A stretch of 64,000 nucleotides of DNA from Flavobacteriaceae bacterium EG-1 (GTDB lineage Bacteria; Bacteroidota; Bacteroidia; Flavobacteriales; Flavobacteriaceae). The stretch lies in contig NZ_WJPK01000001.1 in the NCBI RefSeq assembly GCF_009649685.1, positions 1,554,760-1,618,759 on the forward strand, read 5' to 3'. Within the stretch, counting starts at the first letter, position 1; each line of letters begins with the position of its first letter. The position numbers were made by a program, and so were the translations under genes. Shown here piece by piece: positions 1-8,983 of the stretch. Under the pieces are notes generated by a model. That model worked only from the letters and a program-made list of their open reading frames with translations, made no database searches and was not told the DNA's origin.

Positions 1-567
1 TCTAATGGCATCTGCGTTTTTCAAAAACCGCAAAGATGAAGATGAAAATATGGGTACTTTCAATTCATTCGCCGCCTTATATATTTTTTTAACATCAACA
101 AAAGATGCAGCCACAGGTTTATCAATAAACATTGGTTTACCTTTTTTCAGCACTTCTATTGTTTGTTTAAGACGAACACCCCCGTCATTACTTTCTAATA
201 AAATCACATCCACTTGATCCAAAAGTTCTTGAATCGAATCTACAATCTTCACACCCATTTCTTCCATTTCTTTGGTGTACTTAGGAATTCGACTGTAACT
301 AGATTCAATGGTTGAACTACCTAAAGGAAAAGCAGCAACAACGGGAAAGCCTGCAATTTCCTCAGGTGCATTTGGGTCGTTCAATAACTTTGTATATTCA
401 ATGCAATGCGATGTATCAAGACCTATCATGCCAACTTTAACAATTTTCATTTTAAGAGGCAAATTAGGATAAATATTATGTGGAATTAGACATAATCCGG
501 TACCAGCTAATGTTATTTTTTGAATAAAATTACGTCTGTCATTATTTGTAGTTGAAGTTTTCAACAT
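1..567 (-). CDS. Tat-exported Gfo/Idh/MocA family oxidoreductase (3' end outside window)
   Basis: This gene starts with ATG at 567 and is still open at the left edge, so only about 189 N-terminal residues are visible. The N-terminus DRRNFIQK is a twin-arginine motif followed by a hydrophobic stretch, so Tat export is likely. The Rossmann fold begins near residue 40 (KVGMIGLDTSH). The later segments VDVILLESNDG and KGKPMFIDKP are typical of NAD(P)-dependent Gfo/Idh/MocA dehydrogenases, which oxidise or epimerise sugars and polyols. It follows the Nramp-like gene by 44 nt on the same strand and is probably the last visible gene of the eight-gene operon that begins at 8182. The substrate cannot be read from the sequence. 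Confidence 0.8.
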   Translation of the reverse strand, partial: MLKTSTTNNDRRNFIQKITLAGTGLCLIPHNIYPNLPLKMKIVKVGMIGLDTSHCIEYTKLLNDPNAPEEIAGFPVVAAFPLGSSTIESSYSRIPKYTKEMEEMGVKIVDSIQELLDQVDVILLESNDGGVRLKQTIEVLKKGKPMFIDKPVAASFVDVKKIYKAANELKVPIFSSSSLRFLKNADAIR

Positions 568-611
568 ACCATTAAACTTACTTTACATAAAATGTATTTC
601 ATAGAAATAGG

Positions 612-1850
612 TTAAAGATTTGCAAAATAGCTTATTAATTTTCCGTACATGATATAAACCAATACGCACAACAAAAACAAGCCAATAACTGCCATTATAT
701 TTTGTGCAATCGAATTTTTAAATTCACCCATCACATCTTTCCTATTGACAATAAGCAATAAGCCAACACCAATTAATGGTACAGCAATCATAGAAGAAGA
801 CTGGGCTATTATTAAAGAATATACAGGGCTACTTAATCCGCTAGCAATAAATGTTGCTATAACCATTCCAACAATCAGGATTACTATGGTAAAAACTTTT
901 GGCATTTTTTTGTCCATTGATTGACCCATTCCCAAGCCATCTGCTAATAACCCACCTCCAACTACAGCATTAACCAACAAAGAAGAAAAAGATGCTGCTA
1001 AAAATCCAATGGCAAAAATGTACTTTGCATAATTACCAAGTAATAGCTCGAGCTGTATGGCCATATCAGCAGCAGAATTAATTTGAATTCCCATTGGTTT
1101 CAAACTTGCTGCTGCAGTCATTATAATTAATACAGACATTAATGCCAATAAAAATACACCTGCATTAGAGGCCCAAATTGCAGTTTCCATATCTTCAACT
1201 TTCCAGTTCCTTTTCTGAATTAAATATGATTGATATAAAGCACTACTTAAAACAAACGTTGTACCTACAATTGCAGCTAATTCTCCAATATATTCCATTG
1301 AAAAACTACTAGGAATAAAACCAGAAATAGTTTGTGACAAATCTGGCTTTACGAAAATCAAATTCACAAAAAATGCAAGAATGATAATCATAACAATATA
1401 CATCATCAACTTCTCAAGCGTAGCATATAAGTTTTGCGCAAAGAAGATTAATACAATTGCCAAAATGGTAAATATTATTGGCCATATTCTAACATCGATT
1501 CCTGTAATTGATTCCATTCCCATTCCCACACCTAGATTATTTCCAAATTGAAAGCTTAAAGAAGCAAGAAAAGAACTTATACCTATGGCATACGAAAACC
1601 ATCTACCATATTTATCAGCAATGACACTTAAAATAGATTCCTTATTTAAAACAGCGAACCTTGTACTCATTCCTGTATAAACTGCCATAGAAATACCGGC
1701 AATTAAAATTGCCCACAAAAAATTATAACCTTGTGTAGCACCAATTTTTGATGCAGCAGTAATACTTCCGGGACCCAATGCAACGGCTGCAATAATAAAT
1801 CCAGGGCCAATTGACCTTAGTCTTGTTTTAATTTTATCTGTTAGTTGCAT
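612..1850 (-). CDS. Nramp-fold transporter lacking canonical metal ligands
   Basis: This 412-residue, strongly hydrophobic protein has about 11 membrane segments. It begins with the Nramp-like GPGFIIAAVALGPGSITAAS. In metal-transporting Nramp proteins the first-helix motif is DPGN; here the same place reads GPGS, so the Asp and Asn ligands are both missing. The helix-6 MPHN-type motif is also absent, and the corresponding stretch reads GTTFVLSSALYQSYL. The fold assignment is solid. A divalent-metal substrate is doubtful, and the catabolic operon around it suggests an organic solute or an atypical ion. The gene lies between the DapA-like aldolase (38 nt) and the Gfo/Idh gene (44 nt). Automatic annotation would probably call it a Mn/Fe transporter. 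Confidence 0.75.
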   Translation of the reverse strand: MQLTDKIKTRLRSIGPGFIIAAVALGPGSITAASKIGATQGYNFLWAILIAGISMAVYTGMSTRFAVLNKESILSVIADKYGRWFSYAIGISSFLASLSFQFGNNLGVGMGMESITGIDVRIWPIIFTILAIVLIFFAQNLYATLEKLMMYIVMIIILAFFVNLIFVKPDLSQTISGFIPSSFSMEYIGELAAIVGTTFVLSSALYQSYLIQKRNWKVEDMETAIWASNAGVFLLALMSVLIIMTAAASLKPMGIQINSAADMAIQLELLLGNYAKYIFAIGFLAASFSSLLVNAVVGGGLLADGLGMGQSMDKKMPKVFTIVILIVGMVIATFIASGLSSPVYSLIIAQSSSMIAVPLIGVGLLLIVNRKDVMGEFKNSIAQNIMAVIGLFLLCVLVYIMYGKLISYFANL

Positions 1851-1888
1851 TAATTCTGGTTTAGGTTACTAATTTTAGCTTCTGTAAA

Positions 1889-2944
1889 TTAACGCATCCA
1901 ACGATCTATATTTTCAGCAACAAATTCATCATCATTAAGCTCAGGATAAATTTTATAAACACGATCTATCTCCTCTTTTTGACCCTGACTTAAAACTTCA
2001 TGTGAGCAAATAGTATAATTAGCTTCCATAAATCCCTGACGAATTAATACTTCATGAATACCAGCAATTGATCCTTTAAATTTATTTCTTGAATCGAAAA
2101 ATGCTGCATTAGCATCTGTTACTTTTACGCCTAAGGAAATTAATTCTGAAATTTCTTCAGGCTTGGAATTTTTAATTCGATTAAATAATTCAACAGCCTT
2201 ATAATTCCACACTGCCCAATGACCAAGTAAGCCACCAACAAAAGATTTTTTGACAATTGTATCACCAACTGGGAACTGATATTCGGTTAGTAAATCATTC
2301 ACAATGGTATCATCATTTCCTGTATATAATGCAACTTTATCAGCCCTTCCAGATTCTGCAACACCTCTGATAACATCAATTGTATCATACCTATCAAATG
2401 CAGCTACTTTAATTGCAACTACATTTTCTATTTGTGCAAATTGACGCCAAAAATCTGTATCATAAGAACGACCACCAATAGTAGGTTGCAAGTAAAAACC
2501 AATAACTGGTATAATAGCAGCAATTTCTTTACAATGGTTTATTAGCACCTCATTTGAATCTTCTTTAAATGCTGAAAGATTTAATAAAACAGCGTTATAA
2601 TCTAAATCAGCAGCTAAAGTTGCTTCACCAATTGCTTGCTCAGTTCTACCCATAGCGCCAGCAACTCGAATGATAGGTTTTTTGGTTTTAGCAAATTGTG
2701 CATCTAATTCTTCTTTACCAAGTTCTAGAATAGGTTGGAATAGCCCCGCTTCACGAATCTCAAATTGACTTGTATGTACACCAATAGCTAAACCACCTGA
2801 TCCAGCATCAAGATAATACCGCATTAGAGCTCTTTGTCTGCGCTCATCTAATTTTAAGTTTTTATTTAATGCTGTTGGATTTGCAGGAATAACCGTCCCT
2901 GCATTCAATATTTGTTTTAATTCGTTCGAAAGTATAACACTCAT
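1889..2944 (-). CDS. Dihydrodipicolinate synthase/N-acetylneuraminate lyase family aldolase
   Basis: This 351-residue TIM-barrel protein belongs to the class I aldolase DapA/NanA superfamily. An N-terminal AGTVIPANPTALN segment is followed by the glycine-rich GSGGLAIGVHTSQ, where DapA has its substrate-binding loop. GFYLQPTIGG supplies the conserved Tyr region, and NVVAIKVAAF supplies the likely Schiff-base Lys. It is longer than typical DapA (about 290 residues) and sits in a sugar/nucleoside operon without lysine-biosynthesis genes. A catabolic aldolase or dehydratase acting on a 2-oxo acid is therefore more likely than dihydrodipicolinate synthesis. It is 19 nt downstream of the epimerase-like gene. 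Confidence 0.8.
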   Translation of the reverse strand: MSVILSNELKQILNAGTVIPANPTALNKNLKLDERRQRALMRYYLDAGSGGLAIGVHTSQFEIREAGLFQPILELGKEELDAQFAKTKKPIIRVAGAMGRTEQAIGEATLAADLDYNAVLLNLSAFKEDSNEVLINHCKEIAAIIPVIGFYLQPTIGGRSYDTDFWRQFAQIENVVAIKVAAFDRYDTIDVIRGVAESGRADKVALYTGNDDTIVNDLLTEYQFPVGDTIVKKSFVGGLLGHWAVWNYKAVELFNRIKNSKPEEISELISLGVKVTDANAAFFDSRNKFKGSIAGIHEVLIRQGFMEANYTICSHEVLSQGQKEEIDRVYKIYPELNDDEFVAENIDRWMR

Positions 2945-2963
2945 AATTATTTACTATTTGAAT

Positions 2964-4001
2964 CTAATATTTACCATCTCTTACCTCAAAATGCGTTGGC
3001 TTTCCTAAAAGTCTATTATCATTTGCTATCCATTCAGCCGTCCATTTTAAAACCTGATCAACCGACACTTTTCTGGTACCTAGAATTTTTTGACTTTCAG
3101 CTACATTTATTAATAGTGCGGTCTCGGCTTGTTTCCCTTGTAGTTTTACCGGTTTATCTAACAATTCTCCCAATCGCTTAGCAATATCTTCTACCGAAAT
3201 AATTTCTGGGCCACTTATATTTAAATGTTTTGCTGGACTTTCACAAAATTGAATACTTCGTAAAATCATATCATTTGCGTCACCTTGCCAAATAACATTA
3301 GCATAACCCATTGTTAGGTCTATGGTTTCTTCATTGTATATTTTTCTGGCGATATCTACCAATACACCGTATCGGGGTTCTACTGCATAATTAAGTCGTA
3401 TAATAACTACTGGTGTATTATTTTTAATGCTACCAAATTCAAACAAGCGCTCTCTTCCCAAACAAGATTGGGCATATTCACCAACAGGTCCTGCATCATC
3501 TATTTCTTTACAACCTCCCGAGGCTACTGTGGCCAAAGGATAAACGCAACCAGTAGAAAAAGCTACAATTCTAGAGTTTTTAAAACGTTCTACAATAAGT
3601 CCTGGTAAAAAAGAATTCATCGCCCATGTAAAAGATTCGTTACCATCGGTACCAAACTTCATCCCTGCTAAAAAGACAACATTTTTAATTTCAGGCAAGC
3701 TATTTACAAAGTCGCTTTCTAGCAAATCTCCTTTAATAGTTTCAATTCCACTTGCCTCTAAAAGAGTTTGTTGTTTAGCATCACTAAATCTGGCAACACC
3801 TACTATTCTTTTGTTTACTTGTGCTATTTCACAAGCTTTTTTTGCCATGCGAGCCATTGAAACTCCTATTTTACCGGCTACACCAAGAAAAATAAAATCG
3901 CCTTCAATAGTGCGCATCATTTCAACCAATTCTTCACTTGGTTGCGAAAGCATTTCTTCTAAATGCTCCTCATTTTCAATAATTTCTGGATATTGTATCA
4001 T
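2964..4001 (-). CDS. NAD-dependent epimerase/dehydratase family protein with altered YxxxK
   Basis: This 345-residue extended-SDR-like protein has its Rossmann nucleotide-binding loop around residues 37-50 (FLGVAGKIGVSMARM). Central strands read VVFLAGMKFGTDG and IVAFSTGCVYPLA. The position of the usual YxxxK catalytic pair reads GEYAQSCLGRE, so Tyr is kept but the Lys is Cys. Classical epimerase chemistry may be altered or lost. The C-terminal half (HLNISGPEIISVEDIAKRL) matches the substrate-binding lobe of sugar epimerases. The start is only 2 nt from the stop of the upstream M20 peptidase gene, which implies translational coupling. The substrate is unknown. Confidence 0.75.
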   Translation of the reverse strand: MIQYPEIIENEEHLEEMLSQPSEELVEMMRTIEGDFIFLGVAGKIGVSMARMAKKACEIAQVNKRIVGVARFSDAKQQTLLEASGIETIKGDLLESDFVNSLPEIKNVVFLAGMKFGTDGNESFTWAMNSFLPGLIVERFKNSRIVAFSTGCVYPLATVASGGCKEIDDAGPVGEYAQSCLGRERLFEFGSIKNNTPVVIIRLNYAVEPRYGVLVDIARKIYNEETIDLTMGYANVIWQGDANDMILRSIQFCESPAKHLNISGPEIISVEDIAKRLGELLDKPVKLQGKQAETALLINVAESQKILGTRKVSVDQVLKWTAEWIANDNRLLGKPTHFEVRDGKY

Positions 4002-4003
4002 AA

Positions 4004-5143
4004 TTAAAGTGTACTATTTTTTATAATGATTTCGCTATAAATAGCTACTGCTTTTTCAATTTTATCTACATAACAATACTCATCCGTTTGATGAGCCATT
4101 TCGGGCTCACCAGGACCGAGAATTACTGTGGGAATATTTTTTAAATGCGGTGTAAAAACAGCCGCATCGGTTAAAAAATTTGCTGATTTTTTTATGTTTT
4201 CGTCTGAACTATTTAACGCTAGTATATTGAAAATGATTTTAATAAATTCATCCGTTTCTGACGTTGAAATCGCATTTAAATCGGTGAGTTTTTCTAGTGC
4301 TACCTCTTCTCCTAAGAGATCCTTCAAACGTATCCAAACTTTATCATTTCTATATTTTGTTGTAGTACGCACGTCAATTGTAAAAGTTGCCTTATCCGGA
4401 ACAGAATTCAAATTAAGGCCTCCTTCCATTCTACCTACATTAATTGTTGGATAACCTAAAAGCTCATCTTCTTTGGCATCAAACTTTAAACCTTCAATTT
4501 TTAAGATAGCATTAGCCGCTTTATAAATAGCATTATCACCAAGCTCCGGCATTGAAGAATGCGCAGTAATACCTTTAGTAAATGCATTTAAATACAAACC
4601 TCCTTTATGACCAACATAAGGCATATTACCTGTGGGCTCACCTACGACTATCGCACTAGCCTCACCTAAATTATAGCCACTATTGCATAAATGCTGGGCA
4701 CCGTTACAACCCAATTCTTCATCTGCCGTAAATATGAGTTTTATTCCACCTCTTGGCGATTCATGTTTATACATTTCTATAGCTGCGACAATCATTGCAG
4801 CTACACCTGCTTTCATATCTGTAGATCCTCTACCATATAACTTGTTATCAATAATTTCTCCAGCAAAAGGATCCTTGCTCCAATCATTCGCACCTAAAGG
4901 AACAACATCTAAATGACCTGTAAATATTAGAGGAGGTTTTTCATTTGAAAGTCCTTTTGTCGCAACTAGTTGTAATCGATCTTTAGCATAAATGGGATAA
5001 TCAACTTCGAATCCATTTTCGATTAATAATTCTCCTATAAAGATTGCTAATCCTCCTTCATTACCTGGTGGATTAATGGTATTAAAGCCAATAAGTTTTT
5101 GAGTTAATGCTATAACATCAATCTGTTTTTTTTCTTTACTCAA
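4004..5143 (-). CDS. M20 family metallopeptidase (ArgE/DapE/CPG2-like)
   Basis: This 379-residue cytoplasmic zinc hydrolase has the M20 ligand set in order: H77 and D79 in FTGHLDVVP, D109 in GRGSTDMKAG, the catalytic/ligand E142-E143 in TADEELGC, and a C-terminal His in MAHQTDEYC. A dimerisation domain lies between about residues 180 and 290 (HKGGLYLNAFTKGITAHSSM). Family members remove acyl or amino-acid groups from N-acylated compounds. The true substrate is not evident. The operon around it (aldolase, epimerase-like protein, kinase) suggests a catabolic deacylase. There is no signal peptide. Confidence 0.88.
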   Translation of the reverse strand: MSKEKKQIDVIALTQKLIGFNTINPPGNEGGLAIFIGELLIENGFEVDYPIYAKDRLQLVATKGLSNEKPPLIFTGHLDVVPLGANDWSKDPFAGEIIDNKLYGRGSTDMKAGVAAMIVAAIEMYKHESPRGGIKLIFTADEELGCNGAQHLCNSGYNLGEASAIVVGEPTGNMPYVGHKGGLYLNAFTKGITAHSSMPELGDNAIYKAANAILKIEGLKFDAKEDELLGYPTINVGRMEGGLNLNSVPDKATFTIDVRTTTKYRNDKVWIRLKDLLGEEVALEKLTDLNAISTSETDEFIKIIFNILALNSSDENIKKSANFLTDAAVFTPHLKNIPTVILGPGEPEMAHQTDEYCYVDKIEKAVAIYSEIIIKNSTL

Positions 5144-5192
5144 ATTTCAAATTTTATAAAAGTTATATTTTTATAATTTTAAATAAATAATA

Positions 5193-6188
5193 TTATCGCG
5201 CCATTATAATTAATGCCAATCCAATTACATAAAACACCAACATAATGTTCAACATTGTGGAAACCCCTTTTGGGGCTCCTTTAAATTCTTTCCAGATGTA
5301 AATTCCCCATAAAGCTGCAATAACTGTAGCGCCTTGACCTAAACCATAGGAGATTGCCGGACCGGCTTTATCTGAGGCTAAAATGCTAAAAGACATTCCT
5401 AAACACCAAATCATTCCACCAAGAATACCAATAGCATGATTTTTAGTTTGTCCATTAAAATATTGAGAAATTTTGATAGGGGTACCTTCAAAAGGCTTTT
5501 TCATTAAAATGGTATTAAAAACAAAATTGCTTACCAAAATTCCAATAGCAAAAATAAATATTGCACTATACGGACTTAATTTACCCGACTCTGGTACATC
5601 AAAATTTAAGAACATAGAATTGGCCACATACTTATAAAAGAAGCCCATTAACAAACCAGCAACCACTGCCAATACAAGTCCTTTAGTTGGCAAACTACCT
5701 TTACTGCTTGAAAGCTTAGAATATGCTTTAGCATTTAGCAGCATTGCAATTACAATTAGTGCTACACCTCCAAATATTAATGCTGCATTACCAACAGGTG
5801 AATCTATATAATTCACTATTACTCCAATTACTAAAGCCAATCCAATTCCAACAGGAAATGCCACAGACATACCTGCTATGGTTATTGATGCAACTAATAG
5901 TATGTTAGCTAAATTAAAAAGTACACCACCAATAAAAGCAAGTTGTAAATATTTTCCTTCCGCCTGTCCAATATCTTCTAAAAAGGGACGTCCTCCTTCT
6001 CCATAACTACCTAAAGTTAATCCAAGTAAACCCGAAAAGATAACAATACCGATAACATAGTCCCAATAAAACAATTCAAACCTCCAATCGGAAGAGGCCA
6101 TTTTTTGAGTATTAGCCCAAGACCCCCATGCTAACATGGTAATCACACAAAATACTACTGCTATGGAATACGAATCGATTATAAACAT
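5193..6188 (-). CDS. GRP/ureide permease-like sugar or nucleoside transporter
   Basis: This 331-residue inner-membrane protein has about ten hydrophobic segments. It starts with a DMT-superfamily segment (VFCVITMLAWGSWANTQK), which resembles the glucose/ribose porter and ureide permease families. The C-terminal repeat contains AISYGLGQGATVIAALWGIY. It lies 10 nt downstream of the ribokinase and follows the nucleoside-hydrolase gene, so import of ribose, a ribonucleoside or a related compound is a reasonable guess. RhaT-type proton symport of another sugar is the main alternative. Confidence 0.8.
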   Translation of the reverse strand: MFIIDSYSIAVVFCVITMLAWGSWANTQKMASSDWRFELFYWDYVIGIVIFSGLLGLTLGSYGEGGRPFLEDIGQAEGKYLQLAFIGGVLFNLANILLVASITIAGMSVAFPVGIGLALVIGVIVNYIDSPVGNAALIFGGVALIVIAMLLNAKAYSKLSSSKGSLPTKGLVLAVVAGLLMGFFYKYVANSMFLNFDVPESGKLSPYSAIFIFAIGILVSNFVFNTILMKKPFEGTPIKISQYFNGQTKNHAIGILGGMIWCLGMSFSILASDKAGPAISYGLGQGATVIAALWGIYIWKEFKGAPKGVSTMLNIMLVFYVIGLALIIMAR

Positions 6189-6198
6189 AAGATTAGTC

Positions 6199-7098
6199 TT
6201 AGTTAATTTCTTCTATTCTAGGCGCTGATACTTGCGCACCTAATTTAGTTACTGATAAAGCTGCAGCTTTATTTGCAAGGTTTATACTATTTTCCCAATT
6301 TTCTCCCCGTGCCAAAGCGGTAGCTAATGCTCCATTAAAAACATCACCAGCTGCAGTGGTATCTATAGCTTTAACTTTCGGTGGTGCCAGTAAAAAATGT
6401 AAATCTGAATTCATAAAAAATGCACCCTGACTTCCCATCGTTATGACGACATTTTGAACACCTTGTTCTAAAAAATATTTTGCTGCATTCTGAGCACTTT
6501 CTTCATTATTTACTTCAATGCCAGTTAAAATAAAAGTTTCTGTTTCGTTAGGTGTAATTAAAAATAATCCCTTCAATATGTCAGCTGATAATTTAGCTGC
6601 TGGAGCCGGGTTAATAATTAATGGTAATTTATTTGCTTTACATTTTTCGGCCAATGCTTCAACAGTTTCCATCGGAATTTCAAGCTGCGTAAGCACTATT
6701 TTACCTAATTCAAATAGATTGCCTTGTTTATTTAAGTGCGCCGCATCAAGTTTTGCATTAGCACCAGACGCAACTACTATTTCATTTTCACCTGAATTAT
6801 TTACAGTTATTAAGGCAACGCCAGATGCACTTTTCTCCTTAATTAAACAATGATTTACATTAATACCTTCTTGACTATACTGTGCTAAAGCATTTTTTCC
6901 AAAAACATCATCACCAACACAACAAATAAAACTAACATCTCCACCAAGTCTAGCTGCAGCTACAGCTTGATTTGCACCTTTACCACCAGAGAACATATAA
7001 AAATCACCTCCAATAATTGTCTCACCTGGTTGTGGAAAACGTGCTGTTTTTACAACCATATCGGTATTTGAACTGCCAACAACAATTATCTTAGACAT
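6199..7098 (-). CDS. rbsK: Ribokinase (PfkB family)
   Basis: This roughly 299-residue PfkB-family kinase would phosphorylate ribose to ribose 5-phosphate. Both family signatures are present: the sugar-binding GGKGANQAVAAARLGG near residue 40, and the ATP/anion-hole motif DTTAAGDVFNGA near residue 250 with its catalytic Asp. I chose the ATG at 7098 (MSKIIVVGSSNTD). The upstream ATG at 7110 would overlap the preceding gene by 11 nt and adds only four non-conserved residues. The stop of the nucleoside hydrolase gene is 1 nt away, so the two are co-translated. Together they fit release of ribose from a nucleoside and its phosphorylation. Confidence 0.88.
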   Translation of the reverse strand: MSKIIVVGSSNTDMVVKTARFPQPGETIIGGDFYMFSGGKGANQAVAAARLGGDVSFICCVGDDVFGKNALAQYSQEGINVNHCLIKEKSASGVALITVNNSGENEIVVASGANAKLDAAHLNKQGNLFELGKIVLTQLEIPMETVEALAEKCKANKLPLIINPAPAAKLSADILKGLFLITPNETETFILTGIEVNNEESAQNAAKYFLEQGVQNVVITMGSQGAFFMNSDLHFLLAPPKVKAIDTTAAGDVFNGALATALARGENWENSINLANKAAALSVTKLGAQVSAPRIEEIN

Positions 7099-7099
7099 A

Positions 7100-8182
7100 T
7101 TAATTAGCATTTAAAGTTGGTGTAGCATTTTCCATAGTATTAAAAAAATCTGTAAGCAATGCTTCCTTTTTAAAATTCTCCCAAAGTTTTATTTTTCGAG
7201 AATTATTTGGGCGTTCCACCCATTTACCATCAATAAAAATTGGAGTAGCAATCGTTTTACTCTGCCCCCATTCTGGATTTTTTAAAATTGCTACGGCCAC
7301 CATATCAAAAAGAGCGCGGGTATAACTCTCACCATCATGTGCTTCAATATTCTTAAATAAACTAACTGAGTAATCACCGAAATTTTTAAACATACCGTCG
7401 TGTCTACCAATAACAGTCTCATTGGCAGTTGGACCTTTACCAGGCATTCTTTTGTTTATTTCATGTACGCTTACCCCAACGGCATCGGTACCAGAAGGTT
7501 TACCATAGCGAACAGTAACCATTTCAAAGGGAATTGAACTATTTAAAACATAGTTCATAGCAATAGTATCGTTTTCTTGATTATACTCTCCAGGATTTGG
7601 ATAATTAGATCCCAACCAAACAATTTTTGTTCGCTCTGCAAAAGTTGGGTCCTTCTTTAATGCCAGGGCAACATTTGTCAATTTCCCAACTGCTATAATA
7701 ATTACCGAATCTTTTTTAGTTTCATTTAATAGAAAATCAACAGCTTCTTGTCCATCGTAATTAGGATTATCAATGGTATTTTTAATAGTTTTAAAATCTT
7801 TATCAGCACCATTTATAAGTTGAATTTCTTCTTTATTACACAATTTTAAAATCCTTTGTGCTTCTTTATAATGGTTTACTAATTCTCCTCCATTAACGGT
7901 AGCGTTGACTGTTACACCCAATGTTTTGAAATTAGAATCATTGAAAAGCAAATATGCCAAAGCATGTTGATCATCAAGTTCATTATTTGCGTCTGTATCA
8001 AAAATTACTTTTAACTTTTTTGATGTTTTTAAGTTCGAATTAAGTTCGAATTTATCCTCCACTGAAGCTTTAGAAATTGATTTCTGTTTCTCACCACAAC
8101 TCACAAAAAGTAATAAGATAATATACAGTGTAATACACAAAAACGAAATACTATGTTTTACTGTTAAATTACCTTTCTTCAT
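7100..8182 (-). CDS. Nucleoside hydrolase family lipoprotein
   Basis: This 360-residue protein has a lipoprotein signal peptide (hydrophobic residues 11-28, lipobox LLFVSC with Cys29). The calcium-binding motif reads DTDANNELDD at residues 62-71, two residues longer than the canonical DTDPGxDD of inosine-uridine nucleoside hydrolases. IGRHDGMFKNFGDY and EAHDGESYTRALFDM carry further conserved acidic/His positions. It is predicted to cleave N-ribosidic or similar bonds in the periplasm. It is the first gene of the operon, so the promoter should lie in 8183-8300. The unusual loop leaves room for a non-nucleoside substrate. Confidence 0.82.
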   Translation of the reverse strand: MKKGNLTVKHSISFLCITLYIILLLFVSCGEKQKSISKASVEDKFELNSNLKTSKKLKVIFDTDANNELDDQHALAYLLFNDSNFKTLGVTVNATVNGGELVNHYKEAQRILKLCNKEEIQLINGADKDFKTIKNTIDNPNYDGQEAVDFLLNETKKDSVIIIAVGKLTNVALALKKDPTFAERTKIVWLGSNYPNPGEYNQENDTIAMNYVLNSSIPFEMVTVRYGKPSGTDAVGVSVHEINKRMPGKGPTANETVIGRHDGMFKNFGDYSVSLFKNIEAHDGESYTRALFDMVAVAILKNPEWGQSKTIATPIFIDGKWVERPNNSRKIKLWENFKKEALLTDFFNTMENATPTLNAN

Positions 8183-8655
8183 ATTATTCGGTTAATTTGA
8201 AGTATTTATTAAATAAATAATTTAGATACAATTCTTTTGAAATATAATCCACCATAACTAAACTGTGTTCGTACACACCCATAAATCAAAAAAAAATATT
8301 AGCGCATTTCCGAACAAATCTCATTCAAACATTTCTTATTTAATAATTACTTTAAATATTAGGTAAGTTTTATGCTTTTTTAAATCAAAATTTTATATTG
8401 AATTTATACAAAACTGATTTACAATACTTTACCTTTTTTAATTTCAGATAATGGCTAAATATAATAATTTTGAAATCACTTTCGAAAAAATAATTCCAAA
8501 TAAACTAAAGATCAATAGTTTGGTTAGCAATTAAATAATTTGAAATGACAGATTTATGCCCTTTTCTGTCTATAGATTCAGCTCAATATTGTAGAATGAA
8601 AGAGAGTTTCGAATATTTCAAATTATTAATGAACTATTGACTTTTCAATTAAATT
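8183..8655. other. Intergenic region, promoter side of the nucleoside hydrolase operon
   Basis: This 473-nt stretch is very AT-rich. It should hold the promoter for the minus-strand operon. A TGTGT/ACACA inverted repeat lies at 8264-8277. The remainder up to 8655 shows no convincing coding frame or RNA gene; stops are frequent in all frames. Confidence 0.5.
8264..8277. promoter_or_regulatory. Short inverted repeat, possible operator
   Basis: TGTGT-TCGT-ACACA is a perfect 5-bp inverted repeat with a 4-nt spacer. It lies about 80 nt upstream of the nucleoside hydrolase start, a position suited to control of the operon. No regulator gene lies beside it, and a repeat this short could occur by chance. 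Confidence 0.3.
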
Positions 8656-8958
8656 ATGATTAAACAAGGTGCACCAATCAATAATTATGCACCATTTCCA
8701 GCCGTTATAAATATTGTTAATAATGCAAATGGTCTTGTAAATTTAACATGGGAGAGTAACGATTTGGATAACGATATTGTGAGTTATACAGTTAATCTTT
8801 CTATAGAAAATCCGCCAAGCATTTATTTAGAAAATACAACTGCTACATCAGAAAATAATATCCCTGTTACCAGTTCATCGACCTATTATATTGTAATAGA
8901 AACCAAAGATGCTCTTGGTAACATTACGGAATCTAAAACTAGCTTTGTAGCCAATTAA
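8656..8958 (+). pseudogene. Orphan FN3/Ig-like domain fragment
   Basis: This 100-codon frame encodes a single beta-sandwich-like domain. VNLTWESNDLDNDIVSYTV and YYIVIETKDALGN resemble fibronectin-III or Ig-like domains found at the C-terminus of Bacteroidota surface lipoproteins. There is no signal peptide, lipobox or membrane anchor, and the frame begins inside what would normally be a longer exported protein. It stands alone on the plus strand between two minus-strand operons. I read it as the remnant of a larger surface protein. A short intact gene is possible but less likely. Confidence 0.45.
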
Positions 8959-8983
8959 GAAGAAATAAATTTTAATTCTTAAG

